Shown here piece after piece: positions 7,583-18,226 of a DNA stretch of 32,543 bases. Made by a program: the position numbers and the translations under genes. A model generated the notes under the pieces. That model was not told the origin of the DNA. It was given only the letters and a program-made list of their open reading frames with translations, and did no database searches. The number at the start of each line of letters is the position of its first letter. The stretch's first letter is position 1. This DNA comes from Peptococcaceae bacterium (GTDB taxonomy: Bacteria; Bacillota; Peptococcia; Peptococcales; Peptococcaceae), in NCBI GenBank assembly GCA_030524315.1, contig JAUNGU010000018.1, positions 1 through 32,543 of the forward strand. Reading direction: 5' to 3'.

Positions 7583-10015
7583 ATGTTAGTTTCTTATAAT
7601 TGGTTAAAGGATTATGTCGATATAGAAGAATCTGCCCAAGAGCTGGCAGAAATTATCACCCGCGCCGGTGTCGAGGTTGGCGGCATTGAGCCGACCAACA
7701 AGGGCGTCAGCGGCGTGGTTGTGGCCAAGGTGCTGGAATGCGTGGATCATCCGGATTCGGATCACCTCCACGTCTGCCAGGTGACCACCGATGGCAACAA
7801 CCGCATCCAGGTTGTTTGCGGTGCGCCAAATGTTGCCGCTGGCCAGACGGTCATGTTTGCCCAGGTGGGTGCCGTGCTCCCAGGGGACATGGTCATCGGT
7901 AAGCGCAGCATGCGCGGCCAGGAATCCAACGGGATGATTTGCTCCATGCAGGAAATCGGTATTCCGGAGGATCTCGTCGCCCCTGCTGATAAGGATGGCA
8001 TTCGCGTGCTGCCAGAGGATGCGCCACTGGGTGCCGACGTCATGGAATACCTCGGCCTCAACGACTACGTGCTGGATCTTGACTTGACGCCAAATCGCTC
8101 CGATTGCTTGAGCGTCTACAATGTCGCCAAGGAAGTGGGCGCCCTCCTCAAAAAGCCGGTCAAGTCCATTGAAATCACCACCCTTGACGGCGATGCCATT
8201 AACAGCAAGATGACCGTCACCAACAAGGCGCCGGAGCTGTGCCACCGTTTTACCGGCACAATGATCGAAGGCGCAAAAATCGGCCGCTCGCCAATTTGGA
8301 TGGAGCATCGCCTCCAGTGTGCGGGGATGCGTCCGATTTCTAATTTGGTCGACGTCACCAACTACGTCATGATGGAGCTGGGTCAGCCCCTTCACGCTTA
8401 TGACTACACGAATCTGGCAGGACACGAAATCATCGTGCGCACCGCCGAAAAGGATGAATACATCACCACCCTCGATGGCCAGGATCGCGCGCTGACTGAG
8501 GAAATGCTTCTCATTTGTGACGGTGCCCGCGCCATCGGTGTCGCCGGCGTCATGGGTGGCGAAAACACCGAGGTCGAAGACACCACCCAGGATGTTTTCA
8601 TCGAGGCCGCTTATTTCCAGCCAACCAACGTGCGCCGCACCGCAGTGGCTCTGGGGCTGCGCACAGAAGCGTCTCTGCGTTTCGAGAAAAACGTCGATAT
8701 CGACACCACCGCCTTCGCGGGCTGGCGCGCCGCCAACCTCATGGTTGAAACAGCGGGTGCCACTCTCGTCGCTGGGCAAATTGACGATTATCCAACGCCA
8801 CATGCGCCAGTGGAAGTATCCCTCAAGTACCAGAAGGCCAACGACGTCCTCGGCGCAGACATTCCATTTGCCGATATGCGCGGCTATTTGGTGGATCTGG
8901 GCTTTGAAATTATTGAGGAGGACGCAGAAGGCTTGCGCGTCAAGGTACCAAGCCATCGTCCGGATGTCTCCATCCAAGAGGACCTCATCGAAGAAATCGC
9001 CCGTCTCTACGGCTACGACAATATTCCTGTGACCCTGCCATTTGGCGCCACCAATCCTGGTGTGCTCACGGTTGCACAGCGCATGGTCGACAAGATGAAG
9101 AGCACCCTCGTGGGTCTGGGCCTCAACGAAATCGTCACCTACAGCTTCATCAGCAAAAAGCACTGTGACCTTTTGCGTTACAAGGCCGATGACCCTCGTC
9201 GCCAGCAAATCGCTGTGAGCAATCCGTTGAGCGAGGATATGAGCGTCATGCGCACGTCCCTTTTGCCATGCATGCTCGACACCATCAGCGCCAACGTCCA
9301 CCATCAGCAGCAAAATCTCGCCCTCTTTGAAGCCAGCTCCGTCTTCTTCAGCGATCACGCCCTGGATATGGAACACCTGGCGGATGAACGCCAGCATCTG
9401 GTCATGGCCCTCACCGGTCAAACTCGCCGCGATTGGCAGGGCAATCAGAAGGCCTATGATTTCTATTATCTCAAGGGCCTCATTGAAACCCTGCTGTCCA
9501 ATTTGCACATCACCGATTGGCACGTAGAAGCGGTCAAGGATGATGCAACCTGGCATCCGGGAAGAACGGCTGCCCTTTACATTGGCGACACCTACGCAGG
9601 GATCTTCGGCGAAATCCATCCCCTCGTTTGCAAAAACTACGACCTCAAGGCACCGGTATACGCGGCTGAATTGGCCGTTGATGCGTTGATCAAGGATGGC
9701 GAGGCTGTGCCAGTTTTCGCTGAGCTGCCAAAATATCCAGCCGTTCCTCGTGACCTCGCGGTCGTCGTCGATAAGGACGTGCCAATGGACGCCATCAAGA
9801 AGGCCATCTTGGCAACCGAGCCAGCCCATCTCAAAAAAATCGACGTCTTCGACGTGTACGAGGGCATTCAGCTGGGCCTGGGCAAAAAATCCATCGCTTT
9901 CTCCCTTGTCTTCCAAAGCGATGAGCAGACCCTCACCGATGACCTTGTCCAAGCAGAGCTCGACAAAATCGTTAAAGCCATCGAAGACCAATGCCAGGGC
10001 CAGCTGCGTGGTTAA
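7583..10015 (+). CDS. pheT: Phenylalanyl-tRNA synthetase beta subunit
   Basis: The 810-residue beta subunit, partner of PheS. Domains in order: an N-terminal segment (LVSYNWLKDYVDI), an EMAP/OB tRNA-binding domain around residues 40-150 (VVAKVLECVDHPDSDHLHVC), the B3/B4 editing domain that removes Tyr-tRNA-Phe (around 210-385), B5 near 405-475, the catalytic-like core with EEIARLYGYDNIP, and the C-terminal ferredoxin-fold anticodon-binding domain (FAELPKYPAVPRDLAVVVDKDV, about 718-810). Length and domain order are those of the bacterial family. Start ATG 7583 has TAGGAGGT just upstream. It is in the T-box-controlled operon with pheS. Confidence 0.98.
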   Translation: MLVSYNWLKDYVDIEESAQELAEIITRAGVEVGGIEPTNKGVSGVVVAKVLECVDHPDSDHLHVCQVTTDGNNRIQVVCGAPNVAAGQTVMFAQVGAVLPGDMVIGKRSMRGQESNGMICSMQEIGIPEDLVAPADKDGIRVLPEDAPLGADVMEYLGLNDYVLDLDLTPNRSDCLSVYNVAKEVGALLKKPVKSIEITTLDGDAINSKMTVTNKAPELCHRFTGTMIEGAKIGRSPIWMEHRLQCAGMRPISNLVDVTNYVMMELGQPLHAYDYTNLAGHEIIVRTAEKDEYITTLDGQDRALTEEMLLICDGARAIGVAGVMGGENTEVEDTTQDVFIEAAYFQPTNVRRTAVALGLRTEASLRFEKNVDIDTTAFAGWRAANLMVETAGATLVAGQIDDYPTPHAPVEVSLKYQKANDVLGADIPFADMRGYLVDLGFEIIEEDAEGLRVKVPSHRPDVSIQEDLIEEIARLYGYDNIPVTLPFGATNPGVLTVAQRMVDKMKSTLVGLGLNEIVTYSFISKKHCDLLRYKADDPRRQQIAVSNPLSEDMSVMRTSLLPCMLDTISANVHHQQQNLALFEASSVFFSDHALDMEHLADERQHLVMALTGQTRRDWQGNQKAYDFYYLKGLIETLLSNLHITDWHVEAVKDDATWHPGRTAALYIGDTYAGIFGEIHPLVCKNYDLKAPVYAAELAVDALIKDGEAVPVFAELPKYPAVPRDLAVVVDKDVPMDAIKKAILATEPAHLKKIDVFDVYEGIQLGLGKKSIAFSLVFQSDEQTLTDDLVQAELDKIVKAIEDQCQGQLRG

Positions 10016-10062
10016 AATGACAGCGTTTGCCCTGTCTTCGTCCATCAGAGAGGAGGCTGCAT

Positions 10063-10839
10063 ATGGATCCGATCGCCTTTGAAATTGGGCCGTTGTCGGT
10101 GCATTGGTATGGTATCCTCATAGCCGCCGCCTTTCTGATTGGCGTCTGGGGCATTGTGCGCCAGGCCAGACGCCAGGGCATCAACGAGGACGACCTCTTC
10201 AATATTCTCATTGCCTGCATCATCTGTGCCGTCGTCGGCGCACGGCTTTACTACGTGCTCTTTGAATGGGGCTATTACCGTGAGAATCCGTCGGAAATCA
10301 TCGCCGTTTGGCATGGTGGGCTGGCGGTGCACGGTGGCCTTTTGGGCGGGCTTCTGGCGCTGGTGTGTGGCACGGCCATTTATCGCATGCGTCTGTGGCA
10401 GCTCATGGATATTTTTGCGCCCTTTGTGATTTTGGGGCAGAGCATTGGCCGCTGGGGCAATTTTTTCAACCAGGAGGCCTACGGCTACGAAGTCAGCAAA
10501 AGCCAGGTACCCTGGGCCATGTATATTGACGGCGCCTATCGCCATCCAACCTTCCTTTATGAAAGCCTTTGGGATTTTATCGGCTTTGTCATATTGATTT
10601 TACTGTCAAAAAGCAATAAACTTAAAGAAGGGGACATTGCGCTCCTGTACTTTATCTATTATTCTGTCGGACGCTTCGTCATCGAAGGCTTCCGTACAGA
10701 TAGCTTGATGCTTGGGCCGCTTCGCATCGCGCAGGTGATGAGCCTGGTGCTCATTGGCTTGTCAGTGATCATTGCGCTTATCAGACGCAAAAAAGCGCCA
10801 AGCAGATCCGTTTATTTGCAGCACCACTCGCAGCAGTAG
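10063..10839 (+). CDS. lgt: Prolipoprotein diacylglyceryl transferase
   Basis: Lgt is the membrane enzyme that transfers diacylglycerol from phosphatidylglycerol to the lipobox cysteine of prolipoproteins, the first step of lipoprotein maturation. 258 residues with about seven membrane segments. Diagnostic stretches are IGPLSVHWYGILIA, VWHGGLAVHGGLLGG with the essential-His region, and the Lgt signature GQSIGRWGNFFNQEAYG; RHPTFLYES and GRFVIEGFRTDSL follow. ATG 10063 is chosen because GAGAGGAGG lies at 10048-10056. It starts 47 bases after pheT with no terminator between, so it may be co-transcribed. The FAD lipoprotein at 2496 is a likely client. Confidence 0.97.
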   Translation: MDPIAFEIGPLSVHWYGILIAAAFLIGVWGIVRQARRQGINEDDLFNILIACIICAVVGARLYYVLFEWGYYRENPSEIIAVWHGGLAVHGGLLGGLLALVCGTAIYRMRLWQLMDIFAPFVILGQSIGRWGNFFNQEAYGYEVSKSQVPWAMYIDGAYRHPTFLYESLWDFIGFVILILLSKSNKLKEGDIALLYFIYYSVGRFVIEGFRTDSLMLGPLRIAQVMSLVLIGLSVIIALIRRKKAPSRSVYLQHHSQQ

Positions 10840-10852
10840 AAAGGATGGTTCA

Positions 10853-11242
10853 ATGGGCGAAGAATTATACGAATCAGGCGAAGATTATCTTGAAACCATA
10901 CTCACCTTGACCAAACAACTGGGCACCGTAAGAAGCATCGATGTGGCACGTTCCTTGGACTATTCCAAGCCAAGCGTCAGCCGCGCGATGAAAATTCTCG
11001 AAGAAAAAGGGCTCATTTATATGGATGATCGAAAATACATTCATATGACAGATTTGGGCTTGGCACGTGCAGAAGGTGTCGCTCGTCGTCACCACATCAT
11101 CAAATCTGCACTCATCGAGCTTTTTGGCATCAGCGAAAAAGTGGCCGAGGAGGATGCGTGCCGGATTGAGCATGTTGTCAACGATGAAACCATAGAAAAA
11201 ATCAAGAAAAAATTAGATGAGCACCGCGCGAGCCGTGCATAA
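10853..11242 (+). CDS. DtxR/MntR-family metal-dependent regulator
   Basis: A small transcriptional repressor of 129 residues, without the C-terminal SH3-like domain, so of MntR-like size. The winged helix is VRSIDVARSLDYSKPSVSRAMKILEEKGLIY (about 24-55). Candidate metal ligands match the MntR pattern: Glu/Asp in SGEDYLETI near the N-terminus, His in ARRHHIIKSAL, and Glu-His in CRIEHVV. Such proteins sense Mn(II) or Fe(II) and repress metal uptake genes. ATG 10853 has AAAGGATGG upstream; the open frame extends to 10772 inside lgt but that part is in the wrong context. It is 13 bases after lgt and ends the transcript. Whether it senses Mn or Fe is not resolvable here. Confidence 0.88.
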   Translation: MGEELYESGEDYLETILTLTKQLGTVRSIDVARSLDYSKPSVSRAMKILEEKGLIYMDDRKYIHMTDLGLARAEGVARRHHIIKSALIELFGISEKVAEEDACRIEHVVNDETIEKIKKKLDEHRASRA

Positions 11243-11248
11243 ATTTTG

Positions 11249-11278
11249 GGCAGTCGAAAATTTTCGGCTGCCTTTTTT
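11249..11278 (+). terminator. Rho-independent terminator after the DtxR-type gene
   Basis: Stem GGCAGTCG (11249-11256) with CGGCTGCC (11265-11272), one G-U pair, further extended by AAAA/TTTT in the loop, then six T. Ends the pheST-lgt-regulator unit. Confidence 0.88.
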
Positions 11279-11317
11279 GCGCCCGAAAATAATATTTTAC
11301 GAACCACGCGGCGAGCG

Positions 11318-11346
11318 TTGACGATTGACGGGAGAATTTATATAAT
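11318..11346 (+). promoter_or_regulatory. Promoter of leuS and possibly of the dsr cluster
   Basis: TTGACG (11318-11323), 17 bases, TATAAT (11341-11346), one mismatch from consensus. A second TTGACG at 11325 is too close to the -10 to be used with it. The leader of about 57 bases shows no T-box. Confidence 0.85.
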
Positions 11347-11409
11347 AGAAAAATAGTGAGCTCTTCATTGTTATAGAACAGAAGAGAAGATAGAAAGGGT
11401 CTTTGAAAG

Positions 11410-13869
<2,460 letters not shown>

Positions 13870-13874
13870 ACAAC

Positions 13875-15299
13875 ATGAATCATAAAACAGAGCAAACAGA
13901 AAATATTTCTATTCCGCGCATTGTGGTTGCTGCGGTTCAAGGGCGCTCTGGCAAGACCACGTTCACAATAGGGCTCCTGAGAGCCCTGCGTGAGCGTGGT
14001 CTTTTGCTACAGGGCTACAAAAAAGGACCGGATTATATCGATCCGAGCTGGTCGACCTTTGCCAGCGGCGTACAGTGCCGCAATTTAGATGGCGTGATGA
14101 TGACCAAGGCGCAGATTGTTCACTCTTTCTGCAAACACGCCCAGGATAAAGACATCGCCATTGTCGAGGGCGCCATGGGCATCTACGATGGCCTCGATTG
14201 GCAGGGCAGCAACAGCACCGCGGAGCTTGCCGTGACCCTCGGTGCACCGGTGATCCTCGTCGTCAGCGGCCAGCGCATCACCCGCAGTGTGGCAGCCATC
14301 GTCAGCGGCGTCATTAATTTTGACAAACGTGTGCATATCGCAGGTGTCGTTCTCAATCAGGTGGCACGCAACCGCCATCAGGACATGATGACCAAGTGCA
14401 TCGAAGAATATTGCCACGTACCGGTATTGGGCGCCATTCCAAAGGCCTCGGACATTGAGATTCCCGATCGTCATTTGGGGCTGATTCCAGCTGGAGAGCA
14501 GGATGCCTTGCGAGAACGCATCGACCGACTGGGGCAGCTCATTGAAGACAACGTGGATATTGATGCGATCCTCAAAATCGCCGCAGATGCGCCGGCAATT
14601 GCGCTGCCAAGCAATGTCATCCGCGTCGAGAAAAAGCCTGCTGTCGTGAAAATTGGCATGTTCAAGGACCGCGCCTTCAGCTTTTACTATCCGGAAAATA
14701 TCGAAGCCCTCGAGGAAGCGGGCGCAGAAATTGTGGCAATCGATGCGATTAACGATGCGCACTTGCCGGAAATTGACGGTCTTTACATTGGCGGTGGCTT
14801 TCCGGAAATATTCGCTCAGGATCTCGAAAAAAATCTCACCATGCGTCAGTCTGTCAAAAATGCTGCAGAGGCAGGGATGCCTATTTACGCAGAATGTGGT
14901 GGGCTTATGTATCTGTCGAAAGCCGTAGAAAGTGAAAATAATCACTACCAAATGGCTGGCGTTTTTGATGGCGTCGTCAGCATGCAAAAGCGCCCCGTGG
15001 GCCACGGTTTCGCCTTTCAAAAGCCAACGGCGGCCAACCCCTATTTTTCGCCAGACACCCTTGTCAAGGGCCACGAATTCCATCATTCGAAAATCCTTCT
15101 CCCACAGGAGCCGAGCGACTATCATTGGGCCTTTGAAACTCAGAGAGGGAAGGGCATCACTACAAATGGCGAGCAGACCGTCGATGGCTTGCTGTACAAA
15201 AATACCCTCGCCACCTATCATCATTTTCATGCTGCTTCGTCGGATGAATGGGCGAAAAGCTTTATACAGTTAGCCGAGGCTTTCCATAAAAATAAATGA
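13875..15299 (+). CDS. dsrN: Siroheme amidase DsrN / cobyrinate a,c-diamide synthase-like
   Basis: A 474-residue member of the CbiA/CobB family of ATP-dependent glutamine amidotransferases. The N-terminal ATPase half has the P-loop GRSGKTT (residues 23-29), KKGPDYIDPSW and VEGAMGIYDGL; the C-terminal type-3 amidotransferase half has GLYIGGGFPE, nucleophile Cys341 in YAECGGLMYLS, and a catalytic His in KGHEFHHS (near 400). CbiA amidates cobyrinate in cobalamin synthesis; the paralogue DsrN amidates siroheme for dissimilatory sulfite reductase. No other cobalamin genes are near, and ferredoxin-dsrAB follow, so DsrN is the better assignment, by context. The ribosome binding site is weak (AGGGTAAACAAC), suggesting translation coupled to leuS five bases upstream. 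Confidence 0.82.
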   Translation: MNHKTEQTENISIPRIVVAAVQGRSGKTTFTIGLLRALRERGLLLQGYKKGPDYIDPSWSTFASGVQCRNLDGVMMTKAQIVHSFCKHAQDKDIAIVEGAMGIYDGLDWQGSNSTAELAVTLGAPVILVVSGQRITRSVAAIVSGVINFDKRVHIAGVVLNQVARNRHQDMMTKCIEEYCHVPVLGAIPKASDIEIPDRHLGLIPAGEQDALRERIDRLGQLIEDNVDIDAILKIAADAPAIALPSNVIRVEKKPAVVKIGMFKDRAFSFYYPENIEALEEAGAEIVAIDAINDAHLPEIDGLYIGGGFPEIFAQDLEKNLTMRQSVKNAAEAGMPIYAECGGLMYLSKAVESENNHYQMAGVFDGVVSMQKRPVGHGFAFQKPTAANPYFSPDTLVKGHEFHHSKILLPQEPSDYHWAFETQRGKGITTNGEQTVDGLLYKNTLATYHHFHAASSDEWAKSFIQLAEAFHKNK

Positions 15300-15355
15300 T
15301 ATTTATTGCAAAAATAAGATAAATACAAGGCGAGAGACACGCTATTTATTGCAAA
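15300..15355 (+). repeat. 13-bp direct repeat upstream of the dsr genes
   Basis: TATTTATTGCAAA occurs at 15300-15312 and again at 15343-15355, start-to-start 43 bases, about four helical turns, so both copies face the same side of the DNA. They lie in the only sizeable gap between dsrN and the ferredoxin gene. Possible operator sites; no protein is known to bind them. Confidence 0.6.
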
Positions 15356-15358
15356 TTT

Positions 15359-15371
15359 TCACAAAGTGTGA
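15359..15371. promoter_or_regulatory. Small palindrome upstream of the dsr genes
   Basis: TCACA (15359-15363), AAG, TGTGA (15367-15371), with partial continuation outward (TTT left, GAAA right). It could be an operator half-site pair or a small hairpin. The arms are in the opposite order to a CRP/FNR site. Confidence 0.35.
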
Positions 15372-15393
15372 GAAACTAAGTGGAGTAGATGAG

Positions 15394-15424
15394 TTAAAAG
15401 TCAGATGATGACAAAGTAGATAAT
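15394..15424 (+). promoter_or_regulatory. Weak candidate promoter for the ferredoxin-dsrAB operon
   Basis: GATAAT at 15419-15424 is a fair -10, but the best -35 is only TTAAAA at 15394-15399 with a 19-base spacer. A poor -35 with repeats upstream would fit an activator-dependent promoter; this is inference. Confidence 0.3.
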
Positions 15425-15448
15425 TTAAGATGGAAGGAGAGAAATTAC

Positions 15449-15631
15449 ATGTACTTAGTAGAAGTTGATGAAACCAAGTGCGTTGGTTGCGGTGCTTGCG
15501 CATCCGACTGCCCACAAAACGTTTATGATATGGTTGATGGTGTATCCACCGTAAACGAAAACGAATGCATTGGTTGCCAGACTTGCGTAGCAGTATGCCC
15601 TGCTGATGCAATCTCATTGAACGAGTATTAA
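15449..15631 (+). CDS. 2[4Fe-4S] ferredoxin
   Basis: A 60-residue bacterial-type ferredoxin with two complete cluster motifs, CVGCGACASDCP and CIGCQTCVAVCP, each CxxCxxCxxxCP. It carries single low-potential electrons in the cytoplasm. GGAAGGAGAG precedes ATG 15449. Lying 41 bases before dsrA with no terminator between, it is likely an electron donor or shuttle for the DsrAB reaction, or links it to DsrC recycling; that partnership is inference from position. Its codon use, rich in T-ending and preferred codons, matches dsrAB and suggests high expression, unlike the GC-rich codons of the surrounding genes. Confidence 0.93.
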   Translation: MYLVEVDETKCVGCGACASDCPQNVYDMVDGVSTVNENECIGCQTCVAVCPADAISLNEY

Positions 15632-15635
15632 TCAA

Positions 15636-15655
15636 ATCGCAGGGCGACCTGCGAT
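15636..15655 (+). other. Intercistronic stem-loop between ferredoxin gene and dsrA
   Basis: Perfect 8-bp stem ATCGCAGG (15636-15643) with CCTGCGAT (15648-15655) and a GCGA tetraloop. There is no T-run, so it is not an intrinsic terminator; an mRNA-stabilising or processing element fits better. Confidence 0.6.
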
Positions 15656-15672
15656 AAATAACATGGAGGTGT

Positions 15673-16887
15673 ATGGATTTGTCAACCAACAATAGACCGA
15701 TGATGGAAGAGATGAAGCAAGGTCGTTGGCCTTCCTTCGTCAAAGAAATTGAAAAATGTACTTCTGTCAACGATGAAGTTGCTAATACTTTACTCGATTT
15801 ATTGGAAGAATCTTATGAAATTAAAATGCCATTGTGGAAGCACGGCGGTATCGTCGGCGTTCGCGGTTACGGCGGCGGTGTTGTAGGGCGTTACACCTTA
15901 AAGCCTGAAAAATACCCAGCTGTTACCGAATTCCACACCATGCGTATTAACCAACCATCTGGTTTCTTCTACAAGTCTTCTGACTTGCGTACCTTGTGTG
16001 ATATCTGGGATAAGCACGGTTCTGGTATGACCAACATGCACGGCGCTACTGGGGACGTTATCTTCCTCGGTACCACCACCGATCATCTGCAGCCTTGCTT
16101 CAACGATCTGTCTGAAGCTGGTTGGGACCTTGGTGGTTCCGGTTCTAACCTCAGAACCCCAAGCTGCTGCGTTGGCCCTGGCCGTTGCGAATTCGCCTGC
16201 ATTGACACCCTCGATTTCACCTATAATGTGACCCAACATTATCAGATGGAATTGCACCGTCCAATGTGGCCATACAAGTCTAAGATTAAAGTATCTGGCT
16301 GCCCAAATGACTGCGTATCTTCCGTAGCACGTTCTGACATTGCCATCATTGGTACCTGGAGAGATGATATCCAGATCGATCAGGCAGAAGTTGCAGCATA
16401 TGCCGATGCTGGTCTTCCAATCAAAGCCATCATTTCTCGCTGCCCTACCAACTGCATGAAGTATGATGCAGACAAGAAAGAAATCACCATCGATAACGAA
16501 AACTGCACCCGTTGCATGCACTGCATCAACATTATGCCTAAGGCTCTGCATGTAGGTAAAGACAAAGGTTGCTCCATCCTTCTCGGTGGTAAGGCAACCA
16601 TCGTTCAGTCCGCGTTCCTTGGTTGGGTTGTTGTTCCATTCATGAAACTCGACAAAGAAAACGATTACGAAAACTTCAAAGATTTCATTGAAGGCGTTTG
16701 GGACTGGTGGGATGAACACGCTAAGACCCGTGAACGTCTCGGCGAATTGATCTACAGACTCGGCATGAATGCAATGCTTAAAGCTATCGACATGAAGCCA
16801 GTACCTCAGATGGTTGATCACCCACGTGAAAACCCATATATCTACTGGTATGGTGAAGACTTTAATCAAACGGAGGTGGCTGAATAA
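15673..16887 (+). CDS. dsrA: Dissimilatory sulfite reductase alpha subunit
   Basis: DsrA pairs with DsrB in a cytoplasmic alpha2-beta2 enzyme that reduces sulfite, with DsrC as co-substrate, in the final stage of sulfite/sulfate respiration. 404 residues. The [4Fe-4S]-siroheme ligands follow C-x5-C (Cys166, Cys172 in CCVGPGRCEFAC) and C-x3-C (Cys210, Cys214 in SGCPNDC). A ferredoxin-like domain follows with CPTNCMKY and CTRCMHCINIMPKAL. ATG 15673 sits close behind GGAGGT (15665-15670); TTG 15679 is the alternative with wider spacing. The stop overlaps dsrB by one base (TAATG). T-rich optimal codons point to strong expression. Confidence 0.97.
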   Translation: MDLSTNNRPMMEEMKQGRWPSFVKEIEKCTSVNDEVANTLLDLLEESYEIKMPLWKHGGIVGVRGYGGGVVGRYTLKPEKYPAVTEFHTMRINQPSGFFYKSSDLRTLCDIWDKHGSGMTNMHGATGDVIFLGTTTDHLQPCFNDLSEAGWDLGGSGSNLRTPSCCVGPGRCEFACIDTLDFTYNVTQHYQMELHRPMWPYKSKIKVSGCPNDCVSSVARSDIAIIGTWRDDIQIDQAEVAAYADAGLPIKAIISRCPTNCMKYDADKKEITIDNENCTRCMHCINIMPKALHVGKDKGCSILLGGKATIVQSAFLGWVVVPFMKLDKENDYENFKDFIEGVWDWWDEHAKTRERLGELIYRLGMNAMLKAIDMKPVPQMVDHPRENPYIYWYGEDFNQTEVAE

Positions 16888-17975
16888 TGATGTCTCAATA
16901 CGCTGCAACTGATATTGGACCACCGCATTATTGGGATAAAATGCCAAAAGTCTGCCAGGATAACTACGGTGTTTGGCAGTATCATGAAAAAGTAAAACCA
17001 GGTGTTTTAAAGCACGTTGGCCCTAACGGGACCCTTTACACTGTACGTGTAGGTTCCCCACGTCTGCTCTCTACCGAATCTATTCGTTGGTTTGCCGCTC
17101 TGGCTGATAAGTACTGTGATGGACATCTTCGTTTCACCACCCGTACTTCCATCGAATTTATGACCACCGAAGAAGCAAACGTTGACAAGATCATCGAAGA
17201 AGTAGAAGACTACGGTTTCCCTGTTGGTGGTACCGGTAATTCCCTGCGTAACATGCTTCATACTCAGGGCTGGGTACACTGCCACAGTGCTGCTACCGAT
17301 GCTTCTGGTACTGTTAAGGTTGTTATGGATGCACTCTATGACTACTTTAAGCGCGATGACCTTCCAGCTCAGCTGAAGATTTCCATGGCTTGCTGCTTGA
17401 ACATGTGCGGCGCAGTTCACTGCTCCGACATCGCATTCGTAGGTATGCACAGAACCATTCCTCGCGTACTTGACGAACAGGTTGCTGACTCTTGCGAAAT
17501 CCCTAACCTGGTTGCATCTTGCCCAGTAGGCGCAATTCGTCCAAACCCTAAGAAGAAATCCGTTACTATCAACGAAGAAAAGTGCATGTACTGCGGTAAC
17601 TGCTTCTCCGTATGCCCTGCACTGCCAATCGCAGACCCTGAAAACGATGGTCTGTCCGTATTCGTCGGTGGTAAGGTTTCCAACACCCGTAAGGGTCCAT
17701 CCTTCTCGAAGCTTGTTGTTCCCTACATCCCTAACGAACCACCAAGATGGCCAACCCTCGTTAACACCATCAAGCACTTGGTAGAAATCTGGGTTGAAAA
17801 CGCTAAGCCAGGTGAACGTTACGGCGAATGGGTAGAACGTATCGGCTGGGAAAAATTCTTTGAAATTTCTGGTCTGGAATTCACCGATAAGCACATCGAT
17901 GACTTTACTTTCTCTGTAAAGACCTTCCGCTCGACCTCTAACTTCAAGTATACTGACGCAGTAAAAACCATGTAA
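16887..17975 (+). CDS. dsrB: Dissimilatory sulfite reductase beta subunit
   Basis: The 362-residue partner of DsrA. In characterised enzymes the DsrB chain carries the catalytically active siroheme. The cluster ligands are Cys132 in GWVHCHSAATDASG, and Cys169, Cys170 and Cys174 in ACCLNMCGAVHCSD; the 37-residue step from Cys132 to Cys169 is as in other DsrB. The inserted ferredoxin domain has CEIPNLVASCPVGAIRP and CMYCGNCFSVCPALP. Residues FTTRTSIEFM are typical of the substrate-binding half. The start overlaps the dsrA stop; GGAGGT at 16872-16877 serves ATG 16887, with a second ATG directly after. Codon use matches dsrA. Confidence 0.97.
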   Translation: MMSQYAATDIGPPHYWDKMPKVCQDNYGVWQYHEKVKPGVLKHVGPNGTLYTVRVGSPRLLSTESIRWFAALADKYCDGHLRFTTRTSIEFMTTEEANVDKIIEEVEDYGFPVGGTGNSLRNMLHTQGWVHCHSAATDASGTVKVVMDALYDYFKRDDLPAQLKISMACCLNMCGAVHCSDIAFVGMHRTIPRVLDEQVADSCEIPNLVASCPVGAIRPNPKKKSVTINEEKCMYCGNCFSVCPALPIADPENDGLSVFVGGKVSNTRKGPSFSKLVVPYIPNEPPRWPTLVNTIKHLVEIWVENAKPGERYGEWVERIGWEKFFEISGLEFTDKHIDDFTFSVKTFRSTSNFKYTDAVKTM

Positions 17976-17997
17976 TTGTTATTGGTTTAGCCCTGTA

Positions 17998-18018
17998 ACA
18001 TCTGTCGAAAGGAGATGT
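17998..18018 (+). promoter_or_regulatory. Hairpin overlapping the dsrD ribosome binding site
   Basis: ACATCT (17998-18003) can pair with AGATGT (18013-18018), leaving most of the AAAGGAG Shine-Dalgarno (18008-18014) in the nine-base loop and its last two bases in the stem. It could temper dsrD translation; six pairs only, so weak. Confidence 0.35.
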
Positions 18019-18022
18019 CATA

Positions 18023-18226
18023 ATGGCTGACTTCACTAAGGAAGAACTCGAAGCGAAAGTAATCGAATTCCTCGGTACCAAAGAAAAAGCTAAAAACCGC
18101 GAGATCGCGGATGCTCTTGGTGTTAAAAAGCGTGAAATTGACGCTGTTGTTGCCGACTTGGCAAACGCTGGGAAGATTGAATATCTCTATCTTGGGACTT
18201 CCTATGTAACCCTTCCTAAAAAGTAA
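18023..18226 (+). CDS. dsrD: DsrD, winged-helix activator of sulfite reductase
   Basis: A 67-residue single winged-helix protein. DsrD proteins are found next to dsrAB in sulfate and sulfite reducers and have been shown to stimulate DsrAB activity rather than act as classical transcription factors. Visible: FTKEELEAKVIEFL, the helix-turn-helix NREIADALGVKKREIDAVVADLANAGKIEYL and the terminal strand GTSYVTLPKK. It follows dsrB after 47 bases and is preceded by AAAGGAG. Presence of DsrD argues for the reductive rather than the oxidative Dsr pathway. Confidence 0.93.
   Translation: MADFTKEELEAKVIEFLGTKEKAKNREIADALGVKKREIDAVVADLANAGKIEYLYLGTSYVTLPKK

Noticed and set aside
7604..10045. 813-codon open frame on the minus strand across pheT
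   Set aside because: Antisense shadow of pheT caused by codon periodicity; composition is unlike a protein and pheT is certain. The same holds for the long minus-strand frames over leuS, the FAD lipoprotein gene and dsrN.
13875..15299. Cobalamin biosynthesis locus
   Set aside because: The CbiA-like protein is the only such gene; no other cbi/cob gene or cobalamin riboswitch is nearby, and dsr genes follow.
15300..15371. CRP/FNR-type operator upstream of dsr genes
   Set aside because: The TCACA and TGTGA arms are in reversed order with a three-base spacer, so it does not match the TGTGA-N6-TCACA pattern; kept only as an unassigned palindrome.
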